A stretch of 64,000 nt of DNA from Synanceia verrucosa (taxonomy: Eukaryota; Chordata; Actinopteri; Perciformes; Synanceiidae). Shown piece by piece: positions 11,051-23,299 of this stretch (position 1 is the stretch's first letter; the number at the start of each line of letters is the position of its first letter). The notes beneath the pieces were generated by a model. That model was not told where the DNA came from and ran no database searches. It saw only the letters and a list, made by a program, of their open reading frames with translations. The translations under genes were made by a program, and so were the position numbers. The DNA lies in assembly GCA_029721515.1 (NCBI GenBank), contig CM056562.1, forward strand, positions 5,872,963 to 5,936,962, given 5' to 3'.

Positions 11051-11757
11051 ATTTGTAGTCCTTTTATGTTTCTTTGTAATCATTTTTTCTGGTTCTGTAG
11101 TTGTGTTTCATCTCTTTAGAGTCACTCTGTGTCTCTATGTAGTCACTTCGCATATCTTTGCTGTCATTTTGCATATCTTTGCAGTTGATGCATCTCTTTT
11201 GGCGCTTTTCCACTGCACTGTAACGGCATGACACAGTACGTCACAGTTTTGTTGCTTTTCCATTACAACTGAGTACCTCCTCGGCATGGACGGGATTGTC
11301 ATACGGCATACATTCATTTGCATGTGACACAGAAAACCGGGAAGAAGAAGAACATCAACACGAACAATGGAGGACAAGGAAGCAATCATGTATTTGTTGC
11401 TTGGTCTGTGACTTTTTGTCACGCACAAAGCGAAAGAAAAGAGACAGAGAAGACTCCAGGAAGTGTAAAAATAGCGATGTGGAGTTGTTTTTGGCTTTGA
11501 CAGTCCAATCAGACGTCCCACATCTAATGACGCTTCCAATGATGACACTAGTTGGCCAATCAGTGGAAGGCAGTCGGCTGACGTCACGTTTCAGTATCGC
11601 TTTGGCTCGCTTGGAACCAGGACTGAGGAGGTACAAAAAGTACCTAGTACCAGGTACTAGTGGAAAAGTGCCACAACCGTGTAGAGCTGTGCCGTACTGT
11701 ACCACGCCTGTGGAAAAGTGCCATTTGTTTGTTTATTACATTGTGTCTCTATGTAGG
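11051..11757 (+). repeat. 21-bp minisatellite interrupted by a MITE
   Basis: About seven degenerate 21-bp units of the type tttgtagtcattttgcatctc fill 11051-11199. The pattern resumes at 11724-11757 (tttattacattgtgtctctatgtaggcc). Between them lies the 11200-11723 MITE. I recognise this minisatellite motif as common in teleost genomes. Confidence 0.75.
11200..11723. mobile_element. MITE with tggcgcttttccactg ends (524 bp)
   Basis: Left end tggcgcttttccactg and right end (reverse complement) tggcacttttccacag match at 14 of 16 positions. Inside the right half is accaggtactagtggaaaag, a phrase typical of an abundant teleost non-autonomous DNA transposon. A 150-codon minus-strand frame and a 157-codon plus-strand frame lie inside but overlap each other and show no protein motif, so I treat them as chance. 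The target duplication could not be fixed because the flanks are T-rich minisatellite. Confidence 0.75.
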
Positions 11758-12942
11758 CCTGTTCAGTAATCTATGCATGTCAGTAGCTATAACAAATATG
11801 TATACAGTGTGTATATGTCCAGCAGAATAATGGAGCTGATGATAAATTTAGAGAAGAACAGGTCTCTGTGGTAACTCTGCTAAAGCTGATCAACTTCACA
11901 TGGTTCCACTAACACTGCCATAAAGCATCTGTGTGTGCCTTGACTATTAATACCATTAAGCCCACTAATTAACCACAGTTCTTAACATCTACATTACCAT
12001 AGTGGAAAAAAAACTATCTTGCATTGACACAGTGCTCTGAAGATAGGTCTGGCTATGTAAAACTATATGAAAAACTTAACAGATTTGTCGACTGTGATGA
12101 ATTTTTGATCTGGCATTCTGTGGACTTCTAGTCACCATGGCAACTTTACTTTTCCTCTCTTGTGCTGAGACACTTCACGAGTGCTTAACCCTCCAAGGCA
12201 TCCTCATCAGTCTCCATTCAGATATTAGCATATTTACATTTTCTCCCCCGGTATCTCTTGTGGAAAGTGGGTACGCTCTGTGACAACAGTAACTGTACCA
12301 GCGTATTAATGAAGCTTTGATGAATTAACAAATCTCCACCACATCGAATATATTAAAATATCCACAAGAGGATTTGGGAGCTGTGCTCCAAGATGTCTCA
12401 TGTTAATTGTATAAGGAGGAATGATAAAGAATGTACTTGGGTACTAAAACAGAGAAGAAGCAAGCCGTAAGCAATGCAGTGTGTCATTAATAAAAATTGA
12501 AGAGCCTGGGTCTATTCATAATCTATGCATTGATTTATTTGTCTACCCAATAAGTGCTTCTCTTTTAGATTAATAGTGAAGCATTTAATTGGAATATAAG
12601 GGTGATTTTTTTCTACTAGATTTGCTCACAATAGACAGAATGATTAAATGAGCCAGCACAGAAGAGTGGGGATATTCAGAAATAAAGGCTAAAACCTTTG
12701 AGGCTTTGAAATAATCTCATGGATTCTGAATATGTACGTCATGCGTTTGTTTTAATTTTCAAGACAATAACTATATTATAAGCAGGATTGCAGTAAATGT
12801 GCAAGTGAGTTTAAAATGCAATAAAAACAGTAATCTAATTCTGGACATGTATTTCATATCCACTCTGCAGAGCAATTCAATACATCATCCTGCTTTTTAG
12901 TCCCATCCATCTATATTCTAGGACAAACTCATCATCACTAAG

Positions 12943-12984
12943 TAAGATGGATAAGTATACTCATAAGATGGATGAGTATACTTA
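12943..12984 (+). repeat. 21-bp tandem duplication with internal dyad
   Basis: Unit taagatggataagtatactc(a) at 12943-12963 is repeated at 12964-12984 with two substitutions. The agtatact core is self-complementary. Confidence 0.9.
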
Positions 12985-14472
12985 TAGTGAAATATAATAA
13001 TGCAGAGATCAAGTCTTCCTTTCCTTGCAAGTGACATCAAAGTCACATAGAAGCAAGACGTTTTGTAGAACATGCGGGATAAAATGAAAAATACTCTTAT
13101 CGCACATCTTGTATGTATGCTCAAATTGTTGTATTTTCTTTAGAAATCTGAGCACCTCCTTCCTCTGCTGATGAAAATAATATGAAACATGTGGATGGTG
13201 TTTTTTCTTGGCACTGGTGACTTTAAAACCAGCCTCCTTGGTGCTCTGACTCAGTATCTTGACCTATTTGAAAGACATTTTGCTTTGACGGAAGCTGAGT
13301 AACAGTGATGAGTGATGAGTTTTGGATGCCTAGCAAGCTGTCCAAAACACACATTCAGTTCATAAAAAGAGTAGATATTTAAACATAGCTCTCGACTATG
13401 ACTACACAACTTGTACCTATAATCATATTTTAACAATGCCTTGTCTACGGCTTTGTATTTGAGGTCAAAATGTTTAATTTGTGTAGGAATTCTTCAGTGT
13501 TTCATCAGTGTTTCACCGTCCTTGCCAGATGGGCAGAAGATTAGGCGTCAGACTGTGACGTGTTTACTGGGCAGAACAAGCCACTCGGCTCTCTTTAATG
13601 TTGCCATATCTCTCTGTCACCAACACTGCCAATGCCACACAAGTGAGTTCAAATCATCATGCCAGTGCACTACAGTGCAAAACTATCCAACATTGTTTGA
13701 CTTGGTCATAATGAGTAAAACCCTGCAGATGATTAAAAAAACTTCCACTTCTGGCAGAACACAGAGAAATGTGTTCCTTGTTGGCACGACACCTAATCCA
13801 ATTACTTTCAGTTTAAGGTCATTCATGGACACAGCAGTTCTTATGAACTGTTTTGAGGAAAGGACAGCTAGTTAACAAATGAGCTTTGAACTTAGCAAGG
13901 TGAGATGAAAGAGGGAATGTGATGTGCACTAAAGATGGAGCTGAATGTTCACATGATTCCAGCTGAAATAATTACCAGACATGAGGTGGAAGGAGCAAAT
14001 AGAGGCCAATGCATTCCGCCTCTCTTGCTCTCCACACGGACTGCCTACCTGCATCCAATCAAAGCCACCTCCAATGTGCTCGGTCACTTGAACTACAAAC
14101 CCATTCCCTACAGATTCTACATAATGCAAAATGTGTTACTAATTGTTAATAAATTAAATTAATTATATAAAATTAGCCCTGGCTCCGAGAAGATGAGCTA
14201 AGAAACATGAATAAACAAAACTCCCTTCACTGCCAGCGCAGTGAAAGGTGAATGAATGTTTTACTGTAGAAACACAGGTTCTGTTGTCTACTGGCCAACT
14301 GAATATTGAAGGCAGCACACACAGTCTGATATTTGCTTTGGGTCACAACTCCACACAGCTGTGTTGCATCTCGTTTCATCTCGTTTCATCAGCTTTTGGT
14401 CATCATCGGCATTGAATGCACACTTTTGTCTGGCTCTTCCACTATCTTTCTGCTTGCGTTGCTGCAGCCTAC

Positions 14473-14678
14473 CTGGTGGATGAACACCTGTGCACCTCGG
14501 GGGCTCATGAGCAACACGGCCCGCCGCAGGGTGTCCCGGTACCGGTTGAGCTCCTCGGTGCGCATTGTGCTGAAGAGGTCATTAAAGACTCGGCTGACGT
14601 TGCGGTCCACTCTCTGCAAGGAAACATCCAGGCCCAGTCGGGAGGCTTGGTCCATAAAGGTTTGCAAACCCCGGATGT
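14473..14678 (-). CDS. grid1: Glutamate receptor delta-1 exon, middle of N-terminal domain (partial gene)
   Basis: The next coding exon of the same gene, 206 bp. On the minus strand it starts after acceptor CCCCTCTTTCAG and ends before donor GTAGGC (14467-14472). Its first two bases (AC) complete the codon begun by the final G of the upstream exon, giving Asp, then IRGLQTFMDQASRLGLDVSL follows. With the borrowed base it is exactly 69 codons and ends in phase 0 at ...AQVFIHQ. Diagnostic stretches are TEELNRYRDTLRRA, conserved in all delta receptors, and LLMSPRGAQVF, which resembles GluD1 (SPRGA/SPQGA) rather than the NPATAKSF of GluD2. An Asn-Val-Ser sequon at exon codons 27-29 matches the N-glycosylation position seen as Asn-Ile-Ser in mammalian GluD1. 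The exon is much more GC-rich than its surroundings, as expected for coding sequence. The following exon (VETNLAS..., HWVFVNEEIS-type) was not found in 1-14472. Confidence 0.92.
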
Positions 14679-15205
14679 CTGAAAGAGGGGGAATGAATGG
14701 AAAAGAGTGAGTGATGAGAGGAGACACTTGAACACAGACAGAAAAGAATATCACTTTAAACATGTGCTATGTTACAGAATCTTTTTTACTGGAGCATTTA
14801 TCAGAATAGTGGGTAAACAAGCGGTACTTCCAGGACCCGCATTTACACCCTGGATCTTCAGACTTTATTCTAGGGACTTCAAGGCAGGTTTCATTCTTTG
14901 TTCCTGATCTGAAGCATGACAAACACAACAGGCACTCCTGCCTCACTGTTTCCTGGAGTTTACAGGATCTGAAAGTGCAGGCAGAGAGCGACGTGTGTGT
15001 GTGTGTTCTCTATATAGGATACCACTTAAAAGAAGCCTGTGCTGCAGACATAACTCAAAGGTGATGTGCAGCAGAGGGCTCACAATAAGCACACCAATCC
15101 CAGCAGTCACAGGGGGAGCAGCAACACAGCAGGTGCCAAGTTATGCCGAATTGTTAAAGAGAGGGTAGGCAAAATTGCTAGGACCAGACCTTGTTGTGGT
15201 TCAAC

Positions 15206-15222
15206 TGTGTGTGTGTGTGCGC

Positions 15223-15275
<53 letters not shown>
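15206..15275. repeat. (GT)n followed by (GA)n compound microsatellite
   Basis: GT units, with a gcgc interruption, to about 15245, then GA units with one AA interruption to 15275. Confidence 0.95.
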
Positions 15276-15317
15276 TCTGCTTTATGTCCACATTAGGGCA
15301 ACACACTGATCAGTTAA

Positions 15318-15541
15318 TTGGGGAAGGCATGTGAAATTGGGGACAAAGTCCATGTCTCCAATTGTTCAAACCGTGATTTTGGGTCAGTGGTTAGGGTTAG
15401 GGTTAGGTTGAGGTTAGTGTTAGGTTTAGGCTTAGGCAACTAGTTGTTGTAGTTTAGCTTAGGGTAAGTTTTCAGGAAACCAAAGTTTGTCCCAATAGGG
15501 AGGAAAAAAATGCCTAAATACCCCAAAAGTCACTTAAACCA

Positions 15542-15582
<41 letters not shown>
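15318..15582 (+). repeat. Dispersed fish repeat with TTAGGG-like block and (GT)n tail
   Basis: The order ggggacaaagtcc, then ggttagggttagggttagg (about 15389-15407), gcaactagttg, ttagggtaag, ccaggaaacc-like, and finally a (GT)20 run (15543-15582) matches a repeat I have seen scattered through teleost genomes. The ttaggg copies degrade quickly and sit inside this unit, so they are not a telomere. Confidence 0.65.
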
Positions 15583-15583
<1 letters not shown>

Positions 15584-16137
15584 ATGGGTAGGTTTTCCCT
15601 GTTGCATGTCTAACATTGAGTCATTGAGTGTTTTGTCACTCAGAACAGGTGATATACAGAGGAATAAAAAGACAAGCTGGCTCACACATGCATATACCTG
15701 TATTAATGTATAAGACACACAGAAGCAAACTGGAGGGATGTGTGGTTGTTATTTGATGCAATATGGCACATCATTTTTAGATGCTCCAGGCAAAAACTGG
15801 AAATTAGGCTAATAAGAAAGCCCTCGAAGCAGTCTGAGCAGTGAAGCAACATATTGGTACATCGCCCCCGTTTCTCAGACTAAACCTCAGGGTACAGTGA
15901 GACAGCAATATGACTAAGTACCATATGAAGCAAATCATAAAGAATTAGATGCAATGTTCATTTTTTTTACCCTGCCATTGTTATTTTGCAATTTATGTTT
16001 GGGGGTAACAAAAATACTCACAGAATAGAAATGTTCAAAGGGCAGAACAAAACATGAAATTAAATCATTCATCATTTTTGAAGCTTCGCCAAACTCTCAC
16101 TGCAGCACTCTTTGAAAACTCTTTCCCCCTCCAAACA

Positions 16138-16138
<1 letters not shown>

Positions 16139-16172
<34 letters not shown>
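16139..16172. repeat. (AC)n microsatellite
   Basis: Seventeen uninterrupted AC units. Confidence 0.95.
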
Positions 16173-16174
<2 letters not shown>

Positions 16175-16632
16175 CTTTGCTTTCTTTGTCTCAAAATTGA
16201 AAGCGTTGTTACTGTTGCTTTGAATACAATGGGCAAAAGCTCAACGTCTGAGTAATTTCTCCTTTTGTTAGAGCACAAACATAATTTGTAAATTAATCAT
16301 AGTTCTTTCCCTCCTGGCCCACACCTAGACCACTGCAATTAATTTTGTCTGCAATATTTAATACTTTCTGCCACAACATAATGGTGATATTGACTATATA
16401 CTGAACATATAATCTAATTTCTTCTGTTCTAAGGTGTGAGCCACCTCTGTTATACAAAAACCAGAGTGTATAAAAGAATAAACATTCTATAGTTTAACAG
16501 TTGAAAACATTCTATCGCTTATTAAAAACACTTGAATGAATGTTGTACAACCTGCATGATTGTGCAATGAATCTATGCAGATGTTTATGTCAAAAAACCT
16601 ATGAAATAGAGGCTTATGTAGCTTATGTATGT

Positions 16633-18790
16633 GTTATGTATTATTAATATTTGGAGAAGATTTAATAATCAATAATTAATTAATATCAAATATGGTATTT
16701 ATAACCAGCAACTCTTAAGTTATTGATCATAAACCATAAATGGTCATAAAAGGTGACGGAGAGTGATGACACTCAGCTTCAGGTATAATTCACTATTACT
16801 GTTAATAGCAGAAATTATCAGGGTGCCACCCAGTTTTGTTAAAACAGGGAAAACTTGCGAATTTGACATTAATTAATAAAGTCTCTTAATCTCAGGGTGC
16901 TACGGAGTTCTTGACCTTGTGAACAGTGATTTAATTTACTTTATATACACACAAATCAAATAACCATAAAATCAGATGTTTATTTGACAGACTACATGAC
17001 CAGACTACTAACATAAAATGATATAATAAATGATTAGACACAAGGAAAGATTGATAAAGGGATGAATGATATTACCTGACATGTGACAGCTAGATTCAGA
17101 GATTGATATCTATTAACCAGATCAACTACATTTAGTTTCGGGTTTGTGCACTGTTCAGCAGTTGAGAGTTTAAGAGGCATCAGAGAGCACTGTGGAGCCG
17201 TTTCATATTATGAGTTTAGTTTAGTATTCATCTGTCTCTCTAGATTAGCCCTGAATTTGGCCAGTTAATTTAGTGATCTGAAAATGTGTATGTATCATAT
17301 CGCCGTTCGTAGATAGATGGAGATGTTGCTGAGGAGTGGCTGCAGGTTCTGTCTGGACTTCGACCTTTTGGATCTGCTGGATCTCACGGAGGCGACTTCG
17401 GCTTGAGTTGCTTCATCACCAGTGGCTCTCTTTGGTCATCTTTGGACATCTTTAGTCATCTTTGGACATCTTTCGACATGGTTGGCTGACACAATTCGGC
17501 ATGAATCGTTTTCCATGTCCGTCTCTCTTTCTCTCTCTTTTCTGTGTAGTGAGTCGCTGTGCCCTTTCTTCAACCCCCCTCTCATAGCTGGAGGGTCTGC
17601 TGGCATCGTACCAGTTCAACATGTCTTCTATAGACAGTCTTTCCTTCTCTTGAAGGTTCTTCATGGAGGCTGGAGTCATTTCTGCAGCCTGTGTCTGAGC
17701 AGAGGAGCTGCCTCACACTTTAGTTCAGGGCAGAGGAGCAGAGGGGAGGAGAGATGGTCTGGATGCAGGATTCAGAGTCTTTAGTCATGTTTGGAGTATG
17801 TTTGAAGGTCTGGAGGGTCTGTTGGCATTGGGCCTGTGGTGGCCATCCTGACGGCAAAGCAGCATGTCTCTGTCTTTGTGTAGCAGGAGAGGAGATCAGA
17901 CTAGTAGCTTGTAGTTTTTATGGTCTCTATTGAGGGTCCAGTGTGTGTTCAACTGACCACTCCCCTCTGAAGTTATCTGAAGTTACACTCTTTCTTTAAC
18001 TTATTTTAATGTTAATACTACAGTGTTTACTTCATTAATTCTTCTCTGTTTTGAAAGCTTCTCACTCACAGCTATAGAACGACACCAAACACTCATGACA
18101 GAAAACCACTGAACAAAACTGATCAATTGAATTGAAATTAATTAACAACTAAACAACACAGATGAACCATGAGATCACAACATGTCGGTGTACAAATACT
18201 ACAACAGGCAGGTCTGTATTCCACAGGTAATGTTAACATGTGTCACATTGGTCTGTATCAGAGCAGGAGAAGAAGGAGCATCTGTCTGAACTTTTGATGT
18301 GATAAACTTCAGTTATACGACAGTAGGCTGAAGAATTAAAGCAGAGGTGATTATTAGGAACGTAAAGCTACTATGTGTTGGTCCAAACAAAGGTAAAGGA
18401 TTCAACTTGTGAACACATTAAACTCTGGCTGTGTGGATGTAAATGTTAGGGTTGGCACAGCAGGAATGTAATGCAGCCATAAACATCCTTTGTACCTCAG
18501 TACAGTCTGGAGTTCACAGTGTCAGTGTTGGTGGGTGGTCCTTTCCCGCTCTTTGGGGAGGGTCCAGATGTCACAGGATGTGACCTGTATTTATAAACCA
18601 GTCAAATGTTCGGACAAAGGTATAACTTGCTGTTTCTTGAGTTTATTCAGGCCAGTCATGAACTAATCCTTTAGCACTTAGTGACCTGAAAGGTCAGATG
18701 GAGTTCCTGTAAAAATACTGAGAAATTAGAGAATGCCTTCATTATCAGTTCAGTTCATTATGTTATCATCATCATCATCATCATCGTCGC
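16633..18790 (+). repeat. Unclassified long dispersed repeat, copy A
   Basis: Shares many ordered blocks with 45411-47050 in the same orientation: ggagaagatttaataatcaa, the segment around cccagttttgttaaaacagg, attaattaataaagtctctt, a gatagatggagatgttgctg block, ttttggatctgctggatc, gtctgtattccacaggtaat, gtatcagagcaggagaagaa and gagaaattagagaatgcc. Copy A is the longer one, holding about 600 bp (17400-18040) and about 330 bp (18350-18690) that copy B lacks. A 75-codon minus frame (17452-17679) lies inside; I cannot link it to a family. No terminal repeats, tRNA head or polymerase motif were identified, so class is unknown. Confidence 0.75.
17431..17480 (+). repeat. 10-bp tandem repeat, five units
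   Basis: Units tttggtcatc, tttggacatc, tttagtcatc, tttggacatc and tttcgacatg follow without gaps inside long-repeat copy A. Copy B lacks this array, so it expanded in A or was deleted in B. Confidence 0.92.
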
Positions 18791-21700
18791 TACACTTACT
18801 AACCCCTTGAAGAACAATCAACACAGCACTGTAATGTCGCTGTTGGTCTGAAAACCTTGTATCTCCCCAGCAGGAAATAGAGGAAATATACTGGAACAAA
18901 CAAACAGACTTCTTAATCCGATGAAGTGTCGAGGGAAAGCTACCATGCGATAACTACTCTGAGTCCCAATAGAAACATCGGACTTCAAATCCAGCGTTCA
19001 AAACCCGTAGCAGGCTTTTCCATGGACGAGGCTACAGAAAAGAGGATTAACGTCGAATCAAAGGTCTGATTTCTGGACATGTTTACCCGAGCATCATTTC
19101 TGAACAGAAAGCTGCTTCTGAAAGTTTTAGTTACCAAAAATGAACTTGTGCATCAGTTTTCTGGTCTTGCTCAACATGGAAACTTACTCCTTCTCTCTTC
19201 CCGTACTTCCGTATCTGCATTATGCTTTTACAGTTAATAGCTTTCAAAGGACATGTTAAAAAGCCTGAGGGACACTGAAAAATATCCCATGAAGAGACAC
19301 TATTATCCTTTTTAGCACTACTGTACTAGAGCTGAATCTAAAGCTGCACTCCCTCTTGGACTGGAGCCATGCAGATAAAGGTATGAGCATTTCATGATCA
19401 AAGTGCTCAGAGGTTTTTTTATTGAGCTGTCAAGCTATGCTGCAATGCAAGAAGAAAGGTCTGGGCAATGACCACGCTACCATCCTGTGTTTACCCAAAG
19501 TTGAGTTGAGCGTCTTAAAGCAGTCACTAGTATCGGTCAGCTATATGTAACAAAGATTTGCTTTTCAAATCTGAAAGGTATTATCCGCTGAGAATGTTGT
19601 GCATCACCTCAAAAGGAAAAAATAAACTGACTTGGGAGATCAATGATATCCCCCCGTGTGAAACTAAAAGTTAACTTTTACATGTTTTAATCATGATGCT
19701 TTATTACTAAGCCTAACCAAGTCATTTTCTTGTTATTTTGTTTCAATGTTGTAGTCATTTTAAGCCATTTTTTACGAAACCTAATAAGGGAATGATGTTT
19801 AATGAAATAGTTCTGTTGTGTGTTTTGTTTTCTTTCAATTTACAACACAAATCACAAAATAAAAGACGTAAAAAAAAAAGGATAAAAATTAATCTAAGGT
19901 AAAATATGACTGTGTGTAGAAGCTAACCTCCAAGTTGCAAAAACTTGTCAAAATGCTTGTGAGACTCACTTTTTGATGACCTTTCCTGACCTTAACACGT
20001 GGAGTTTGGAGAATAGAGTTTAGTTTTTTTTTTTTTAGTTTAGATAGACAACATTAAGTAACTGAATTAAAATACAAATTGTATCTTACTGCATGCTATA
20101 TGAGCTCTGTACATCATAATGTCTACATGCAGTAGTAACTTGTCAGTCATAAGCTCTATGGTTAAAACAGTCAGACCAACTGTATTTACAAAAGTTAAAT
20201 TCTGCTATATTATTGTATAATGTATTTTGAATGGTGGTATCATCCTTTTTAAATAGCCAAAAGAAAATGTTTGAGAGGATGTGTCTGTCTGTCTGTATGC
20301 ATAAGTTGAGTGTTATGAACTGGACTGTGGAGACAAACAAACCCAACACCAGACACCATTGACTGAGGGGTGGATCCATTCTGACTGATCATAGATAGTA
20401 TAGTATACTGTGGAATAGTATAAGATACTCAACAGCACAAGGTTCTTACTGTGGATAGATTCGGCTCTGTACACACACTTCCTCTACTTTTAACCTCATG
20501 ACAAAATCGTCATGAGAAAATCCCACTTCTTCCCAACTTTTATCAACGTCAAATGTCGCCAATTAAAGTTGATACTCTTTGCCAGCAGCTGAATTAAGGC
20601 ATTTGCATAATGGTTCTATGAGCACATTGAGACAATGAATATGACATAGAAACTAATTTTCACGCCAATATTCACTCACATGTGCTTATAATCAATTATA
20701 ATCACATTAATGCATGTACTATTCATCCAGGACTCAAATGGCTTCAGCCCAAAAAATAAATATATAACTCTTAGTGGTCTCAGTGCTTTTGTAAATATTA
20801 TAAATGTTATGTGATAAATATACAGCATACAATATGTAAGTCTGTGAGGAATCTATAAAATAGCAAATTAAAATAAGAGTGAGACTCTGAGAGGAGGAGG
20901 ATGTTGCTAAAATGATGCAATTAAGGTCAGTGTAGAACACAAAGTATATGAAGAAATTTTTGTCATATAAAGAAAGTGAGATACGGCAACACAGGGAAAT
21001 TATTGTAATATTCTGACCCTTTCAGTGGAGAGGTCATAAAATCATCTTTCAGTAGAATACAATCCAATACAAAACCACCATTACAAATGGTCTCAAAATG
21101 ACCATAGCACTGCATTGAACTAAACTGTCCAGGTGTGCAACAGATTGGATTTTCTGTTGTCATGCTTTATGGAGAGAGGACAGTGATTTTCTGAATGTTT
21201 ACTATAGTTTCAGTTGAGTCTGCTGAAATTAAAATGATCACTACAGAGCCTCTACTTGTTTATGCATTGTTTTGACACACAAGAGTTACATTGATTATAG
21301 TCATTTAACTGTGGTCCATTCAACTGGCAAAGAGAGCAGTTGTTTACTAGTATACTGGCTCTAGGCATGACTATAGTGCATTACGTTTTCTTTTGTGAGT
21401 CAAAGATAATAAAAACTGAAGGAAAGCACTGTCACCAAAATGGTTCCAATATAAGCAGTCAGTTCTGAATGTGCGAGCGGCTGGAGTTACAGTCCCAGGC
21501 TCAATTACTCCCTCAGTGCAGGCCCGGTGAATGGTCTCTAAGATACTGTCCACTGATTGCATTTTTGGCTCGCAACACTGCCATGCAAGTTTTAGAATAG
21601 AATAAAATTAATTGCCCTACTTTGTAACCAAGTTTGGCTGGCATGCCTTTGGAATACTGTGTGCTGAGAAGAAAGACAGAACAGACCGCAACAATCTGAA

Positions 21701-22148
21701 TGAGAAAATAATAGAAAATAATGCAGAAAGAGATAAAAAAAACAACTAAAAATTCAGCATTGCATAAGACTTTAGGATCAAATTTAATTTTTATTTTTTC
21801 AAATAGGTCAAGTTTAATAATAAAGGCATTTTCAACTTGGCGAGCATCACACAGACTTATGCAAATTAGGAATTAGGTCTTACCAAATTATTTTATAACT
21901 ATGCAAAAAGGTTACGAGCCTTTCTGTGAGGTCATGCAGGATTTAATTCTTCATTAACAGCTGGTAATCAGCATGTTAGGGAGGAGAATCATGGAGCAAT
22001 ATCTATATAACATGTGGGTATTTCCTACCTCCCACAATATTCTACTGTCATTATAATTCATGGTTCCTGCCGACTTTGTCCAGATGAAATTAAAATATTC
22101 CTTGTATATGGTGTATATATGGTATTAACATAACTAATGTTCTGCATA

Positions 22149-22486
22149 GGGCGGCACGGTGGTGTAGTGGTTAGCACTGTCGCCTCACAGCAAGAAGGTA
22201 CCGGGTTCGAATCCCGGGGCCATGTTCTCCCCGTGTCTGCGTGGGTTCTCTCCGGGTACTCCGGCTTCCTCCCACCATCCAAAAACATGCATGGGGATTA
22301 GGTTAATTGGCTAATTTAAATTGACCGTAGGTGTGAGTGTGAGTGGTGGTTGCCTGTATCTATGTGTCCTGTGATGAGGTGGCGACTTGTCCAGGGTGTA
22401 CCCTGCCTTCCGCCCTAAGACAGCTGGGATAGGCTCCAGCCCCCCTGCTACCCTATGAGGATAAGCGGTAGATAATGGATGGATGG
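22149..22486 (+). mobile_element. tRNA-headed SINE-like retroelement with target-site duplication
   Basis: The head gggcggcacggtggtgtagt is followed by an A-box-like tggttagcact (22168-22178) and a perfect B box ggttcgaatcc (22204-22214), the polymerase III internal promoter. The body has the familiar teleost phrases gttctccccgtgtctgcgtg, ggcttcctcccacc and ggataagcggtagataatgg, and the 3' end is a short ggat repeat. It is bracketed by aatgttctgcata (22136-22148) and aatattctgcata (22487-22499), a 13-bp direct repeat with one mismatch. This is the target-site duplication expected of reverse-transcriptase-mediated insertion. Confidence 0.88.
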
Positions 22487-23299
22487 AATATTCTGCATAT
22501 TTTTACGCCTCCATTGCATTCATTTTCTTCTCCAGTTACCTCTTCTTCTCTCTATTCTTATAAAAGCCAATTAACTGAAGGTTACATGTATGTTCACTCC
22601 CTGTGAAATTACCTGACAAGCCATTTGGCAATGTACAGATGCCATGGTCTAAATGTAGCATTCATTTTGATGAAATAAAGTCACAGAAACAGGAGTGGAA
22701 AAGTGTGCTGTCACATGAAGGCATCTTCACTGTTCTCAGAAGACCAGCTTCATATTGTCAGATCTGTCACACGCCCTGACATTATAGACTTGCTACAGGA
22801 TATGTTCTTTATGACTGTCCAGCCTGTGTTATAAATTCACTTTCTACACGAGGATCCACCCCCTACATGGGACCAAAGTAACTTAATCAATCTCACACCT
22901 AATCCCAGCCTAATTCTCTGCTTCTCTAACAGAGAGCCGGTCACCACAGGGTGGGCAGAGACAGATGCAGCTGCTCCACAGTCATTACCAAGTGCAGACT
23001 AACTCACACAGACTTGCCAAGGAGCCTACTGATGTTCAAGAAAATCGACCTTCCTTTAAGATTTCCAATAATCGTGCCTCCGTCGCCTCTTATGCACTCC
23101 TTGTTATGATAAATGACAAGGTGATTTTACAGAAGCTTTTGTTTGCAGATGGTCTACCCGCTGTTCACCCTCCCACACAGAATCAATAGCTGGCTTCCTT
23201 TCACATACACACGGCTGTGATTACAGACACAGATAAAACATTACAAACCTTTAAAACAAAGAGTCCACAACCGTGCTGGCAGATCTGTCAGGCTGCACT

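Larger units (their letters stand above)
1..14472 (-). other. Partial downstream grid1 intron (at least 14.5 kb)
   Basis: Begins (high-coordinate end) with donor GTAGGC right after the 14473-14678 exon and runs off the left edge of the window. It contains the Tc1 element, Tc1 relics, a SINE, a MITE in a minisatellite and microsatellites, listed separately. The stretches 1-740, 3510-5810, 5870-6920, 7510-8600, 9210-11050, 11760-12940 and 12990-14470 hold no gene or repeat that I recognise. Several 60-144 codon open frames there overlap on both strands and have no family motifs. Confidence 0.7.

Noticed and set aside
11135..11769. 150- and 157-codon opposing frames
   Set aside because: Both span the 11200-11723 MITE and its minisatellite flanks, with no protein motif; chance frames in repeat DNA.
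15389..15407. TTAGGG repeats suggesting a telomere or interstitial telomere
   Set aside because: Only about three copies, degrading at once, inside a dispersed repeat that carries this block in many places.
22149..22220. Functional tRNA gene
   Set aside because: A perfect B box and an A-box-like segment are present, but the unit continues into a 338-bp SINE-like body with target duplications and lacks a proper acceptor stem.
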